Below are positions 6,304 to 13,835 of a stretch of DNA of 15,433 bases, piece by piece. The position numbers and the translations under genes were made by a program. This stretch comes from Pseudomonadota bacterium (GTDB taxonomy: Bacteria; CALINM01): NCBI GenBank assembly GCA_026415985.1, contig JAOAGA010000040.1, positions 1-15,433 of the forward strand. Reading direction: 5' to 3'. Position 1 is the stretch's first letter. Every line of letters begins with the position of its first letter. The notes under the pieces were generated by a model. It had not been told where the DNA came from and searched no databases. It was given only the letters and a program-made list of their open reading frames with translations.

Positions 6304-7221
6304 TTGGGGGAAAGTAAACATAATCATCACCACCACAGCCATTTAGACTCCAGAAAGGCTCTGTTTTTTTCTCTTATTTTTACCTCTTTTATCTTTTTAC
6401 TCGAACTTGTTGGTGGTTATGTAGCGAAAAGCTTATCACTACTTTCCGATGCATGGCATGTGGCTTCTGATGCTTTGGCTATTGGACTTAGCTGGTTTGC
6501 CAAGGTTCAGGGTGAAAGAAGTGCCGATCTGAAGAGAACCTTTGGTTATAAGAGGTTTGAGGTTTTATCCGGTCTTGTAAATGGTGTAACACTCATTGTT
6601 GTTGTCGTTTTTATAGTTTTTGAAGGGTTTGACAGATTTTTTAACCCGAAAGATATAAAGATTTTTTCTGCCATCTCCATATCTGTAATAGGGCTTTTGG
6701 CAAATATTATTGTTGCATTTATCCTCAATCCTCACAAAGATGATAGTATAAACACCAGATCCGCCTTTTTACATGTTATTGCCGATGCATTATCCTCTGT
6801 TGGTGTAATCATTGGATTATTAATAATTTACATAACGGGGTTAAGGTGGGTTGATCCACTGATTGCTATATTAATCTCACTTTATCTTTTTTACAGTGCC
6901 TTCAAGCTTGTCAAAGAAAGCATTCACATCTTTTTTGAAGGTGCACCATTGGAGTTTGATATCCTGAATATGATTGACGAGATAAAAAAGATTGAAAATG
7001 TCAAAGATGTTCACGATGTTCATGTATGGAGTGTTTCAGGTAAAGATATTTATGTTAGTATGCATATTGTTGTTGAGGAACCACTTAAGAGGACAAGAGA
7101 CCTGCTAAATATTGTCGAAGAACTACTTGAACAGAATTTTGGCGTAGATCACATAAATATTCAGATAGAAGAAGAATGCTCAAAAACCAATATTACTGGT
7201 TGTTTTAGCACCGTTAAATAA
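6304..7221 (+). CDS. cation diffusion facilitator, Zn2+/divalent metal exporter
   Basis: The 305-residue inner-membrane protein belongs to the CDF family (CzcD/ZitB branch), which exports Zn2+ and sometimes Co2+, Cd2+ or Fe2+ in exchange for protons. A His-rich N-terminus (KHNHHHHSH, residues 5-13) precedes six expected membrane segments. The transport site has HxxxD in TM2 (SDAWHVASD, His52/Asp56) and in TM5 (LHVIAD, His157/Asp161), the two-His/two-Asp set associated with zinc-type members rather than the Asp-rich site of FieF. A cytoplasmic domain follows, with VHDVHVWSVSGKDIYVSMH. The only plausible start is the TTG directly after the iscU stop; the frame has no ATG until the cytoplasmic domain. 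Reinitiation after iscU would couple the two genes. The position after iscU raises an iron role, but the residues favour zinc. Confidence 0.9.
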   Translation: MGESKHNHHHHSHLDSRKALFFSLIFTSFIFLLELVGGYVAKSLSLLSDAWHVASDALAIGLSWFAKVQGERSADLKRTFGYKRFEVLSGLVNGVTLIVVVVFIVFEGFDRFFNPKDIKIFSAISISVIGLLANIIVAFILNPHKDDSINTRSAFLHVIADALSSVGVIIGLLIIYITGLRWVDPLIAILISLYLFYSAFKLVKESIHIFFEGAPLEFDILNMIDEIKKIENVKDVHDVHVWSVSGKDIYVSMHIVVEEPLKRTRDLLNIVEELLEQNFGVDHINIQIEEECSKTNITGCFSTVK

Positions 7222-7377
7222 ATGGTTATTATATACAATTTTTTGCTTATGTTACGCTAAATAGCTGACTTGCACTGAATAGTCTATTAAAGATAGTTTC
7301 TTATCACATTGAAATTTCTTAAGCTTTGTTATTTTTTATTAATAGGAATAAATTTTGCTTTTTAAAGTTTTAAAAAT

Positions 7378-10300
7378 ATGAAACTAAGAATTAGATATAT
7401 ATTCATAGTCATTCTTTTTATAATCTACATTCCAATAATAATTAGTTTCTATATAAGCTACAGGAACTCACTTAGTGAGATTAAGAAAGAGTTTGAAACA
7501 AGCCATTATCATATCTTAACGGGTATAGAATCAAAAATTAATTCAGAGATTGAAAAAATCAATTTATTACTCGCTTCCATTTCATATCATCCGGAAGTTC
7601 GCAGAAAAAACACATTATTTTGTGATGGTTTTTTTGCAGAGTTAAAAAAGGATTGTAGTTATTGTCTCAACATACTTTTAGCTGATATTAACGGAAATAA
7701 TATAGGTAGTGCGGTTAACCCTGCGGAGGCACACAAGTTAAATTATATGGATAAAGAATGGTTTATAAATGGATTGAATGGCAAACCTAATATTAATCCA
7801 CCTCACGTCTCAAAACTTTTTAAAGAAAAGACCTTTATGATTACCTATCCGGTCTTTAACGGAGGAAAGCAGGTTGCTGTTTTGGGGATACCTATTAACT
7901 TAAGCAGGATAAGCGAAGAGATTAGTAAAAATTTTTCCGTTTCCCCTAAAACAAACATAGCAATTGTAAACGATAAAGGGATAGTAATGTATAATCTGTT
8001 ATTTCCTGATCTGGTAGGTGGACCTGTAAAGACAAAAGCGGTTAATGATCTGATATTCAGCGGTATTAAGGGCGGGAAAGAGATCGTTGGTTATGATGGT
8101 CTTAAGAGATATTATATTTTTGATACAATCGAGAAAATTAACTGGAAGGTTTTTGTAAGCATTCCACCGTCGGAGCTTTACTCTGAAGGTTTTGAAAGAA
8201 TAAAAAAACAGCTTTATATATCTTTCATAGTTTTTTCTTTTTCTTTTTTTGTTGCCATTATGGTTTCAAGAAGGTTTTCAAGAAATACAGAGTTACTTCT
8301 TTATGCTTTCAACGATTTAAAATCCGGCAGAAGAGAGCCCAAGTCTTTCCCTACCAGATGCTGTTATGAGTTTACAGAGATTTTTAAAGTCTTTAATGAG
8401 ACTACCGATAGTATTTCAAGTTATGAGAAGGAAATAGAACGACTAAATAGATTCTATCACTTACTTTCAGAGGTTAATCAAAAGATTGTTCGTTATGATG
8501 ACATAAATACTTTGGTTGGAGATATTTGTAAAGATATAATTAATATCGGCAGGTTTGATCTTGCGTTAATAGCAAAGTTCTGTGTTTCAGATAGTGAGTT
8601 TTTTTTCAGTCCTATAAGTTTTAATTATTCTGAAATAATCAAGGATGAAATTAGCCCAAAAGTTTTTGCTGAGAAAAAATTAAGTTCTAAGGTTTTTTTA
8701 AATATTGTCAGAAAAAAAGAACCGACTATCATTGATAAATGTTTTTTAAATGGCGATGAAGATAGTATTGACTTAACAACAGCGTATATACCTATCTTTA
8801 AAGGAAAAGATTTATTTGGTATTCTTATCGTTGGCACAAAGGAAAGGGTTTCTTTTACCGATAAAGAAGCTGCTTTGTTCAAAGAGATGTCTGATGATTT
8901 AGGCTTTGCTATAAATGCAAATTTTGTTAAAAAAGAGAAGGAAGAGGGAGAAATTTTACTTAAAAACCTCTTTGCCAATATGGGAGAGGGGCTTGTAATC
9001 ATTGATAAAAATAAAACGGTAGTTTTTACTAATAAGAAGTATACTGAGATGTTGGGCAAAAAAGAAAATGAAGTTATAGGACGATACTGCTATGAAATTC
9101 TTTATAATTTCGATGAATCATGTGATAATCTGAACAGGGATTGTCCTGCTGAACTGGTTTTTAAGGACGGCAAGGAAAGATCCACAGTTTTTGATATGAT
9201 AGATAGAGAAGGAAACAAAAAGACTTATTCAGTCAGGTTTAACCCCATCTTTGAAGGGAATGAGATCAGGTATGTTATTGTGATATTTAATGATCTCACA
9301 GATTATAAAAAGTTAGAGCAACAGTATCTCCATTCTCAGAAATTAGAGTCCTTAGGTAGACTTTCGGCAGGTATCGCCCACGATTTTAACAATATTCTTA
9401 CAGGCATAATTGGCTCTGCAAGCCTTGCTAAAATTTCCACAGAAGATGAAAAAATTCACAGTTATCTGGATACCATCATAACACTTTCTGACAGGGCGGG
9501 AAATCTTACCAAAAGCCTTCTTACCTTTAGCAGAAAGCAAACATCCAATCCTGAAATAATTAATGTTAATGAAATCCTACTTAATATTGAGAAAATTCTT
9601 AAAAGGGTTATCGGAGAGAATATAAGCGTTAAACTTCAGTTGTCGCCGGTACCTTTAAATATTTTTATAGATCCTCTTCAGTTTGAACAGATTGTTATGA
9701 ACTTGGCAGTTAATGCCAGAGATGCCATTACAAATAGTAATGGACTGTTTAAGATAAATACGGAATTGATCGAGATTACAGAAGATTTTATAAAAGCACA
9801 TGGCTACGGCAAAAGGGGTAGTTATGCGTTGATATCCTTTACTGATAACGGGGCTGGAATTCCTCAGGATATTATTGATAAGGTTTTTGAGCCCTTTTTC
9901 ACTACAAAAGAGGTTGGTAAAGGCACCGGTTTAGGTTTATCCGTTGTTTATGGGATTGTCAAAAGCTTTGATGGTTTTATAAACGTTTATAGTGAGGTAG
10001 GAAAGGGAACAACGTTCAAGGTTTATTTCCCAATCTATCCTGTTAAAGCTGAAAATATCAGGAAAGAATCAAACATAACAGAAAAAGGAAGTCTTAATAT
10101 TTCTGTTCTTCTTGTGGAAGATGAAAAGCAAGTCTCAGAGGTGTTAAAGAGTATCTTAGAAAATTTTGGATTATCGGTTGAAGTAACCGATAACGGTTTA
10201 TCTGCACTTAAAATATTAGAAAATAAAAGCTTTGACCTAATAATTACCGATATTATTATGCCTAAAATGAGTGGTGTGGAGTTGTATAACAACGTAAAAA

Positions 10301-10464
10301 AGACTCATTCTGAATCAAAATTTATCTTTATAAGTGGATATCCCTATGATTTTATAAAAGAAAATCTTATGATTGATGTAAAAGATCTGATTGTAAAACC
10401 AGTCACACCGGAAAAGCTTTATAATAAAATAGTAGAGATCTTTAAAGATAGAATTAAGACTTAG
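7378..10464 (+). CDS. membrane hybrid sensor histidine kinase (Cache-GAF-PAS-HisKA-HATPase-REC)
   Basis: This is a 1028-residue two-component sensor. TM1 is at about residues 7-28, followed by a periplasmic Cache-like domain (about 35-270, including YMDKEWFINGLNG and TYPVFNGGKQVAVLGI) and TM2 at about 279-297. The cytoplasmic part has a linker or HAMP-like helix, a GAF-like domain (about 370-510), a PAS domain (about 526-645, VIIDKNKTVVFTNKKYTEML), HisKA with the phospho-acceptor His668 (AGIAHDFNNIL), and an HATPase with N box (NLAVNARDAI), G1 (DNGAGIP) and G2 (GTGLGLS, 849-855). A C-terminal receiver has LLVEDE, phospho-acceptor Asp958 (TDIIMP) and Lys1007 (VKP). The periplasmic part has cysteines 82, 93 and 96 (DCSYC). 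No response regulator gene is adjacent, so output partner and signal are unknown. No Shine-Dalgarno precedes the ATG, and an in-frame stop 13 bases upstream fixes this as the first possible start. The 156-base gap before it holds no clear promoter or terminator. Its end overlaps the convergent MFS gene by 11 bases. Confidence 0.93.
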   Translation: MKLRIRYIFIVILFIIYIPIIISFYISYRNSLSEIKKEFETSHYHILTGIESKINSEIEKINLLLASISYHPEVRRKNTLFCDGFFAELKKDCSYCLNILLADINGNNIGSAVNPAEAHKLNYMDKEWFINGLNGKPNINPPHVSKLFKEKTFMITYPVFNGGKQVAVLGIPINLSRISEEISKNFSVSPKTNIAIVNDKGIVMYNLLFPDLVGGPVKTKAVNDLIFSGIKGGKEIVGYDGLKRYYIFDTIEKINWKVFVSIPPSELYSEGFERIKKQLYISFIVFSFSFFVAIMVSRRFSRNTELLLYAFNDLKSGRREPKSFPTRCCYEFTEIFKVFNETTDSISSYEKEIERLNRFYHLLSEVNQKIVRYDDINTLVGDICKDIINIGRFDLALIAKFCVSDSEFFFSPISFNYSEIIKDEISPKVFAEKKLSSKVFLNIVRKKEPTIIDKCFLNGDEDSIDLTTAYIPIFKGKDLFGILIVGTKERVSFTDKEAALFKEMSDDLGFAINANFVKKEKEEGEILLKNLFANMGEGLVIIDKNKTVVFTNKKYTEMLGKKENEVIGRYCYEILYNFDESCDNLNRDCPAELVFKDGKERSTVFDMIDREGNKKTYSVRFNPIFEGNEIRYVIVIFNDLTDYKKLEQQYLHSQKLESLGRLSAGIAHDFNNILTGIIGSASLAKISTEDEKIHSYLDTIITLSDRAGNLTKSLLTFSRKQTSNPEIINVNEILLNIEKILKRVIGENISVKLQLSPVPLNIFIDPLQFEQIVMNLAVNARDAITNSNGLFKINTELIEITEDFIKAHGYGKRGSYALISFTDNGAGIPQDIIDKVFEPFFTTKEVGKGTGLGLSVVYGIVKSFDGFINVYSEVGKGTTFKVYFPIYPVKAENIRKESNITEKGSLNISVLLVEDEKQVSEVLKSILENFGLSVEVTDNGLSALKILENKSFDLIITDIIMPKMSGVELYNNVKKTHSESKFIFISGYPYDFIKENLMIDVKDLIVKPVTPEKLYNKIVEIFKDRIKT

Positions 10465-11695
10465 AAAAATCTTTTAGTCTCCCTGCGAGACAGATTAAAA
10501 GAAGCAGGCTTAAAGATATAAGAGAGTTAAACAACAGGATTGTTTTTAAGTTAATATATTCTCCCAACATACCAATAGCAATTGTTCCTACCGGATAAAC
10601 TCCTAAGTAGACGGTGGTAAAAACTCCGAGAACACGACCCCTGTACTCTTCCTTTGACCACATTTGTAAAAATGAGTTGGCAGAGGCATAGAAAAATACC
10701 ATTAGCATTCCAAGAAAGAAGGTGGTTATTATATAAAATGGTAAGGATTTTGAAAGAGAAAAAATGGCCAATATTATGGAAAAAAGGAACCCGCTTATTA
10801 CAAATCTACTAAATACCTTTTTAATATCACGGGATATGAAGGATATTATTATTGCTCCGGAAATTGAACCAACTCCAATGGAACTCATTATATAACTCAA
10901 TGCCTTTGGGTTATCTTCAAGAAAGTTTTTGACCACGTAAGGCATAATTCCAAGATAGGGTAAAACCAGTATGCTGAAAATAAAGATTATCATTATTGAT
11001 AAAAATAAGATTTTATCTCCTCTTATATATCTGAAACCCGCCAAAACATTTTCTTTCAAATTTTCTTGGTCTTTCTTTTTAGAAAGCATTCTTTCCTTTT
11101 GCCTCATAAGTATAATCATAAATGGTAAGAAACTCATAGCGTTTAGTAAAAAACATCCCTCTATTCCGATAAAACTTACCAATAAACCAAATATTAAGGG
11201 ACCAACCATTCTTGATAAATTAAACTGGAGAGAGTGAATTGAGATAGCACGGGGTAGATTTTTAATCTCTACTATCTCGGTCATTAAGACATAATAGACG
11301 GGGTAAGAGATGGCGGTTGTTATACCAGTTATAAAGGTAAGAAATGCCAACCTTAAATATGTTATGAAATTAAATACTACTCCTATACCAATTACTAATG
11401 CAGAGCTTAGCGCTACTATCTGACAGCAGATCAAGGTTTTTCTTTTATTCAGGTTGTCTGCTATATATCCGCCGATGAAGGAAAAGAACAGGTTGGGAAT
11501 AGATCCAAGGAAGGTTATAAATCCAAAACTTGAAGGTGTATTTTTTAGCGACAGGGAAAGCCAGCTAAGGGCGAGATTTTGTAGCCAGTTACCTACATTT
11601 GACAAAAAGACTGCAAGAAAAAAGAGTAAAAATTTTTTTTCTTTAAGTAGTAAAAAGGCGGGACCTTTCTCATCGAGGGATTTATCATAGGGCAT
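10454..11695 (-). CDS. MFS transporter, EntS/MFS_3-like exporter family
   Basis: The 413-residue protein has the pattern of 12 membrane helices of a major facilitator exporter. The region after TM1, LSNVGNWLQNLALSWLSLSL, and the MFS motif A in the TM2-TM3 loop, GGYIADNLNKRK (75-86), match the MFS_3 group, which includes the enterobactin exporter EntS and many uncharacterised proteins. A relative of motif A recurs in the second half (SKEEYRGRVLGVF). The substrate cannot be predicted, and no siderophore or antibiotic genes are nearby. It is the third gene of the leftward UDG-mogA-MFS group, with its ATG two bases after the mogA stop. Its stop lies inside the 3' end of the convergent histidine kinase gene. 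Confidence 0.85.
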   Translation of the reverse strand: MPYDKSLDEKGPAFLLLKEKKFLLFFLAVFLSNVGNWLQNLALSWLSLSLKNTPSSFGFITFLGSIPNLFFSFIGGYIADNLNKRKTLICCQIVALSSALVIGIGVVFNFITYLRLAFLTFITGITTAISYPVYYVLMTEIVEIKNLPRAISIHSLQFNLSRMVGPLIFGLLVSFIGIEGCFLLNAMSFLPFMIILMRQKERMLSKKKDQENLKENVLAGFRYIRGDKILFLSIMIIFIFSILVLPYLGIMPYVVKNFLEDNPKALSYIMSSIGVGSISGAIIISFISRDIKKVFSRFVISGFLFSIILAIFSLSKSLPFYIITTFFLGMLMVFFYASANSFLQMWSKEEYRGRVLGVFTTVYLGVYPVGTIAIGMLGEYINLKTILLFNSLISLSLLLLICLAGRLKDFSKS

Positions 11696-11697
11696 TT

Positions 11698-12183
11698 TTA
11701 ATCACCACAGGGCTTTGTATCGCCTTTAAGTTTCTCCAGAGCGTGGGGAAGAACCGGTACTATAAACTCTAAACTTTCTCTGACTGCCTTAACACTACCG
11801 GGTAAGTTTATAATAAGACATTTTTTTCTTATTCCGCTGATACCTCTTGACAGAATTGCGTTGGGACTTTTTTCAGCACCCCTTAATCTTATATACTCTG
11901 ATATTCCGGGTACTTCTCTCTCAATTATCCTTTTTGTTGCCTCAGGGGTGATGTCTCTTTCTGTGAAGCCCGTTCCACCTGTTGTTATAATCAAGTCTGC
12001 CATATCATTATCACATAAATGGGCTAACCTTTCCGATATGAGTTCTAAATCATCGGGTAAGACCTCATAAAATACCATCTTCCCTAAAGATTCAATAATT
12101 TTTTTTATCTCTTCTCCGCTCTTATCTTCCCTTTCTCCTTTAAAACCGCTGTCGCTTAATGTGATAATTGCTATTTTAAACAT
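11698..12183 (-). CDS. mogA: molybdopterin adenylyltransferase / MogA-MoaB family protein
   Basis: The family adenylylates molybdopterin before molybdenum insertion in molybdenum cofactor synthesis. The 161-residue protein has the typical short MogA/MoaB length. Motifs are TLSDSGFKGEREDKSGE near the N-terminus, ITTGGTGFTERDITPEAT in the nucleotide-binding centre, IREREVPGISEYIR-like sequence after it (read IIEREVPGISEYIR), and INLPGSVKAV toward the C-terminus. The start is ATG 12183: GGGAGG lies six bases upstream, while a TTG two codons earlier (12189) overlaps the spacer. The first 8 bases overlap the end of the UDG gene, so the two are coupled. It implies the cell makes molybdoenzymes or tungstoenzymes, although none is encoded here. 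Confidence 0.92.
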   Translation of the reverse strand: MFKIAIITLSDSGFKGEREDKSGEEIKKIIESLGKMVFYEVLPDDLELISERLAHLCDNDMADLIITTGGTGFTERDITPEATKRIIEREVPGISEYIRLRGAEKSPNAILSRGISGIRKKCLIINLPGSVKAVRESLEFIVPVLPHALEKLKGDTKPCGD

Positions 12184-12928
12184 TTTCAACCTCCCTGAGT
12201 CTATTTAGCATCTCTTTTATCTTTTTAAAATCTTCCCAAACCTCTTTTTTGGCTATGGGGTTTCGTAAAAGGTAAGAGGGGTGATAGGTTGTAATAACCT
12301 TGATATCATTGTATCTGAAAAATCTTCCCCGTATTTTTGTTATGGGATCCTTAATCTTTAAAAGTGAGTGTGCTGAAATTGTTCCGAGACAGACTATTAG
12401 TTTTGGTTTTATAATATCAATCTGTTTTAAAAGAAATGGCAGGCAGGCATCAATGGAACTCATATGATTTATTATCTTGTTCTCGGGAGGTCTTGATTTT
12501 AAAACATTTGAGATATACACATTATCTTTACGGGAAAGTCCTATTGATTCGAGTATTTTATCGAGTAGTCTCCCTGCCCTTCCGACAAAAGGTTCCCCTT
12601 TTAAATCTTCTTCTTCACCGGGAGCTTCTCCTATAAACATAATATCAGCGCATGGGTTTCCAACCCCAAAAACGAGATTTGTCCGTGTTTTATACAGCTC
12701 ACACCTTTTGCAATCCCCGATCTCATTAATTAACCTTCTCATAAGCTCATTTTTGTCTTTGCAAGTGTTTTCAGCATCATCAGGAGTTGGATCTTTTTTT
12801 GCCAATTGGTTATAAGAAAATCCTAAACTTTTAAGATAAGATTTTATAAAATTTTCCATATCTTTTCTATTAACCTTATCTGAAAAGTTGCTATAATTTT
12901 TGTAGATGCTATTTTTTGTGTCATTCAT
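12176..12928 (-). CDS. udg: uracil-DNA glycosylase family 4 (Fe-S type), with altered cluster ligand
   Basis: Family 4 UDGs excise uracil from DNA after cytosine deamination, the first step of base excision repair; they carry a [4Fe-4S] cluster and are common in thermophiles and anaerobes. The 250-residue protein has motif [10 protein letters not shown] (100-108), GEPFVGRAG, and motif B HPSYLLR (216-222). The N-terminal 70 residues are an extension seen in many bacterial members. Cluster ligands are Cys73 and Cys76 (DCKRC) and Cys162 (ACLPFL). The expected third Cys of KCRPP is Ser145 (KSRPPENK), and an extra Cys180 appears in IVCLG. The cluster may therefore use a different fourth ligand. 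ATG 12928 is taken as the start; ATG 12859 is a possible shorter alternative. The 5' end overlaps the divergent PLC-like gene by 23 bases. Confidence 0.93.
   Translation of the reverse strand: MNDTKNSIYKNYSNFSDKVNRKDMENFIKSYLKSLGFSYNQLAKKDPTPDDAENTCKDKNELMRRLINEIGDCKRCELYKTRTNLVFGVGNPCADIMFIGEAPGEEEDLKGEPFVGRAGRLLDKILESIGLSRKDNVYISNVLKSRPPENKIINHMSSIDACLPFLLKQIDIIKPKLIVCLGTISAHSLLKIKDPITKIRGRFFRYNDIKVITTYHPSYLLRNPIAKKEVWEDFKKIKEMLNRLREVENV
12190..12195 (-). promoter_or_regulatory. ribosome binding site that sets the mogA start
   Basis: On the minus strand GGGAGG lies six bases before ATG 12183 and within the last codons of the UDG gene. It excludes the in-frame TTG at 12189 as the likely start. 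Confidence 0.7.
12870..12897 (+). promoter_or_regulatory. promoter of the PLC-like gene inside the UDG gene
   Basis: TTAACC (12870-12875), a 16-base spacer and a perfect TATAAT (12892-12897) preceded by TGC form an extended -10 promoter. The expected start near 12904 is two bases before ATG 12906, so the transcript would be leaderless. The promoter lies within the coding region of the divergent UDG gene. Confidence 0.55.
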
Positions 12929-13811
12929 AGTTTTTTTTCTCTTCCCTGAATTTTTATATGCCTTTGGTCCCGCCTTCCACCTTCAGATTGGAAGGGAGAT
13001 ACTTAATTATTTAAACCTATTTTCGCCATTAACTCAACAAATTATTAGTTCTTATCCTTATGATTTTCTATATGGCAATATTAGTGCCGATATTATTGTA
13101 GGTAAAAGATTTATGCCCTATCATAAGCATTGTCACAGTTTTGAGGTTGCCAAAAGCCTTCTTGATCAATCAACAAATGACAGACAGAAGGCTTTTTCTT
13201 ACGGCTATCTCTGTCACCTTGTATCGGATGTAGTTGCACATAACTTTTTTGTCCCCTATATGATAATATCGACCTTTAAAAGCCGGACGCTTACCCATCT
13301 TTACTGGGAAACAAGGCTTGACAATAAGGTTGATAAAAGTATATGGAATATCATAGATACCTTTAAAAGAAAGGATTTTACAGAGAATGAAACCCTTCTT
13401 AAAAGGGTTTTGACATACAATTTTTTCCCCTTTGAGGTTCATAATAAAATCTATAAAGGTTATATACTGTTCCTTAGACTTGACAGATGGCACAAAACAC
13501 TTGATTTTGTTAAAAATTTTTCCAAATATAAGATACTCAAGTTTGTAATAAATGATACATTAAAAATATCGGTAGATTACTGTAATAGGGTTTTGATGAG
13601 GAATAATGACGAATTTATTTATAAAAATGATCCCATGGGGAGAAAGACCTTACAAACTGCCTCAATGATAAAACGAAACCTAAAAAGGGTACACATGTAT
13701 AAACCAATAGACTTTGAAACCGAAAAAAACCTGGCAAACCATTTTAGAAAAAGGTTGAAAATTGCCATGCAAAATCCCGATAGGTTTTCTGAAATCATTT
13801 CTGCGGAATAA
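12906..13811 (+). CDS. exported zinc-dependent phospholipase C-like protein
   Basis: The 301-residue protein begins with a signal-peptide-like hydrophobic stretch ending LYA-FGPAF, giving a likely cleavage near residue 19. The mature part has the ligand pattern of the zinc-dependent phospholipase C/S1-P1 nuclease fold: His25 near the new N-terminus, Asp62 (ISADII), HKHCHS (73-78), YGYLCHLVSDVVAH (His104, Asp108, His112) and THLYWE (His131/Glu135). It therefore probably binds a multi-zinc site and acts outside the cytoplasm. Whether the substrate is a phospholipid is an inference; many bacterial members are uncharacterised. The C-terminal half is basic and has no family signature I recognise. 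ATG 12906 has no ribosome site but is placed right after a promoter. The gene stands alone, divergent from the UDG gene and convergent with the ATPase gene 24 bases downstream. Confidence 0.75.
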   Translation: MLFFVSFIVFFLFPEFLYAFGPAFHLQIGREILNYLNLFSPLTQQIISSYPYDFLYGNISADIIVGKRFMPYHKHCHSFEVAKSLLDQSTNDRQKAFSYGYLCHLVSDVVAHNFFVPYMIISTFKSRTLTHLYWETRLDNKVDKSIWNIIDTFKRKDFTENETLLKRVLTYNFFPFEVHNKIYKGYILFLRLDRWHKTLDFVKNFSKYKILKFVINDTLKISVDYCNRVLMRNNDEFIYKNDPMGRKTLQTASMIKRNLKRVHMYKPIDFETEKNLANHFRKRLKIAMQNPDRFSEIISAE

Positions 13812-13835
13812 AAGTTCCAGATTAAATATTAAATA

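Noticed and set aside
8625-9059. 144-codon minus-strand frame within the kinase gene
   Set aside because: Shadow of the GAF-PAS region; Ser/Phe/Lys-rich composition typical of antisense reading of AT-rich coding DNA.
12477-12815. 112-codon plus-strand frame opposite UDG
   Set aside because: Shadow of the UDG gene; no family motif, and the opposite strand carries clear UDG signatures.
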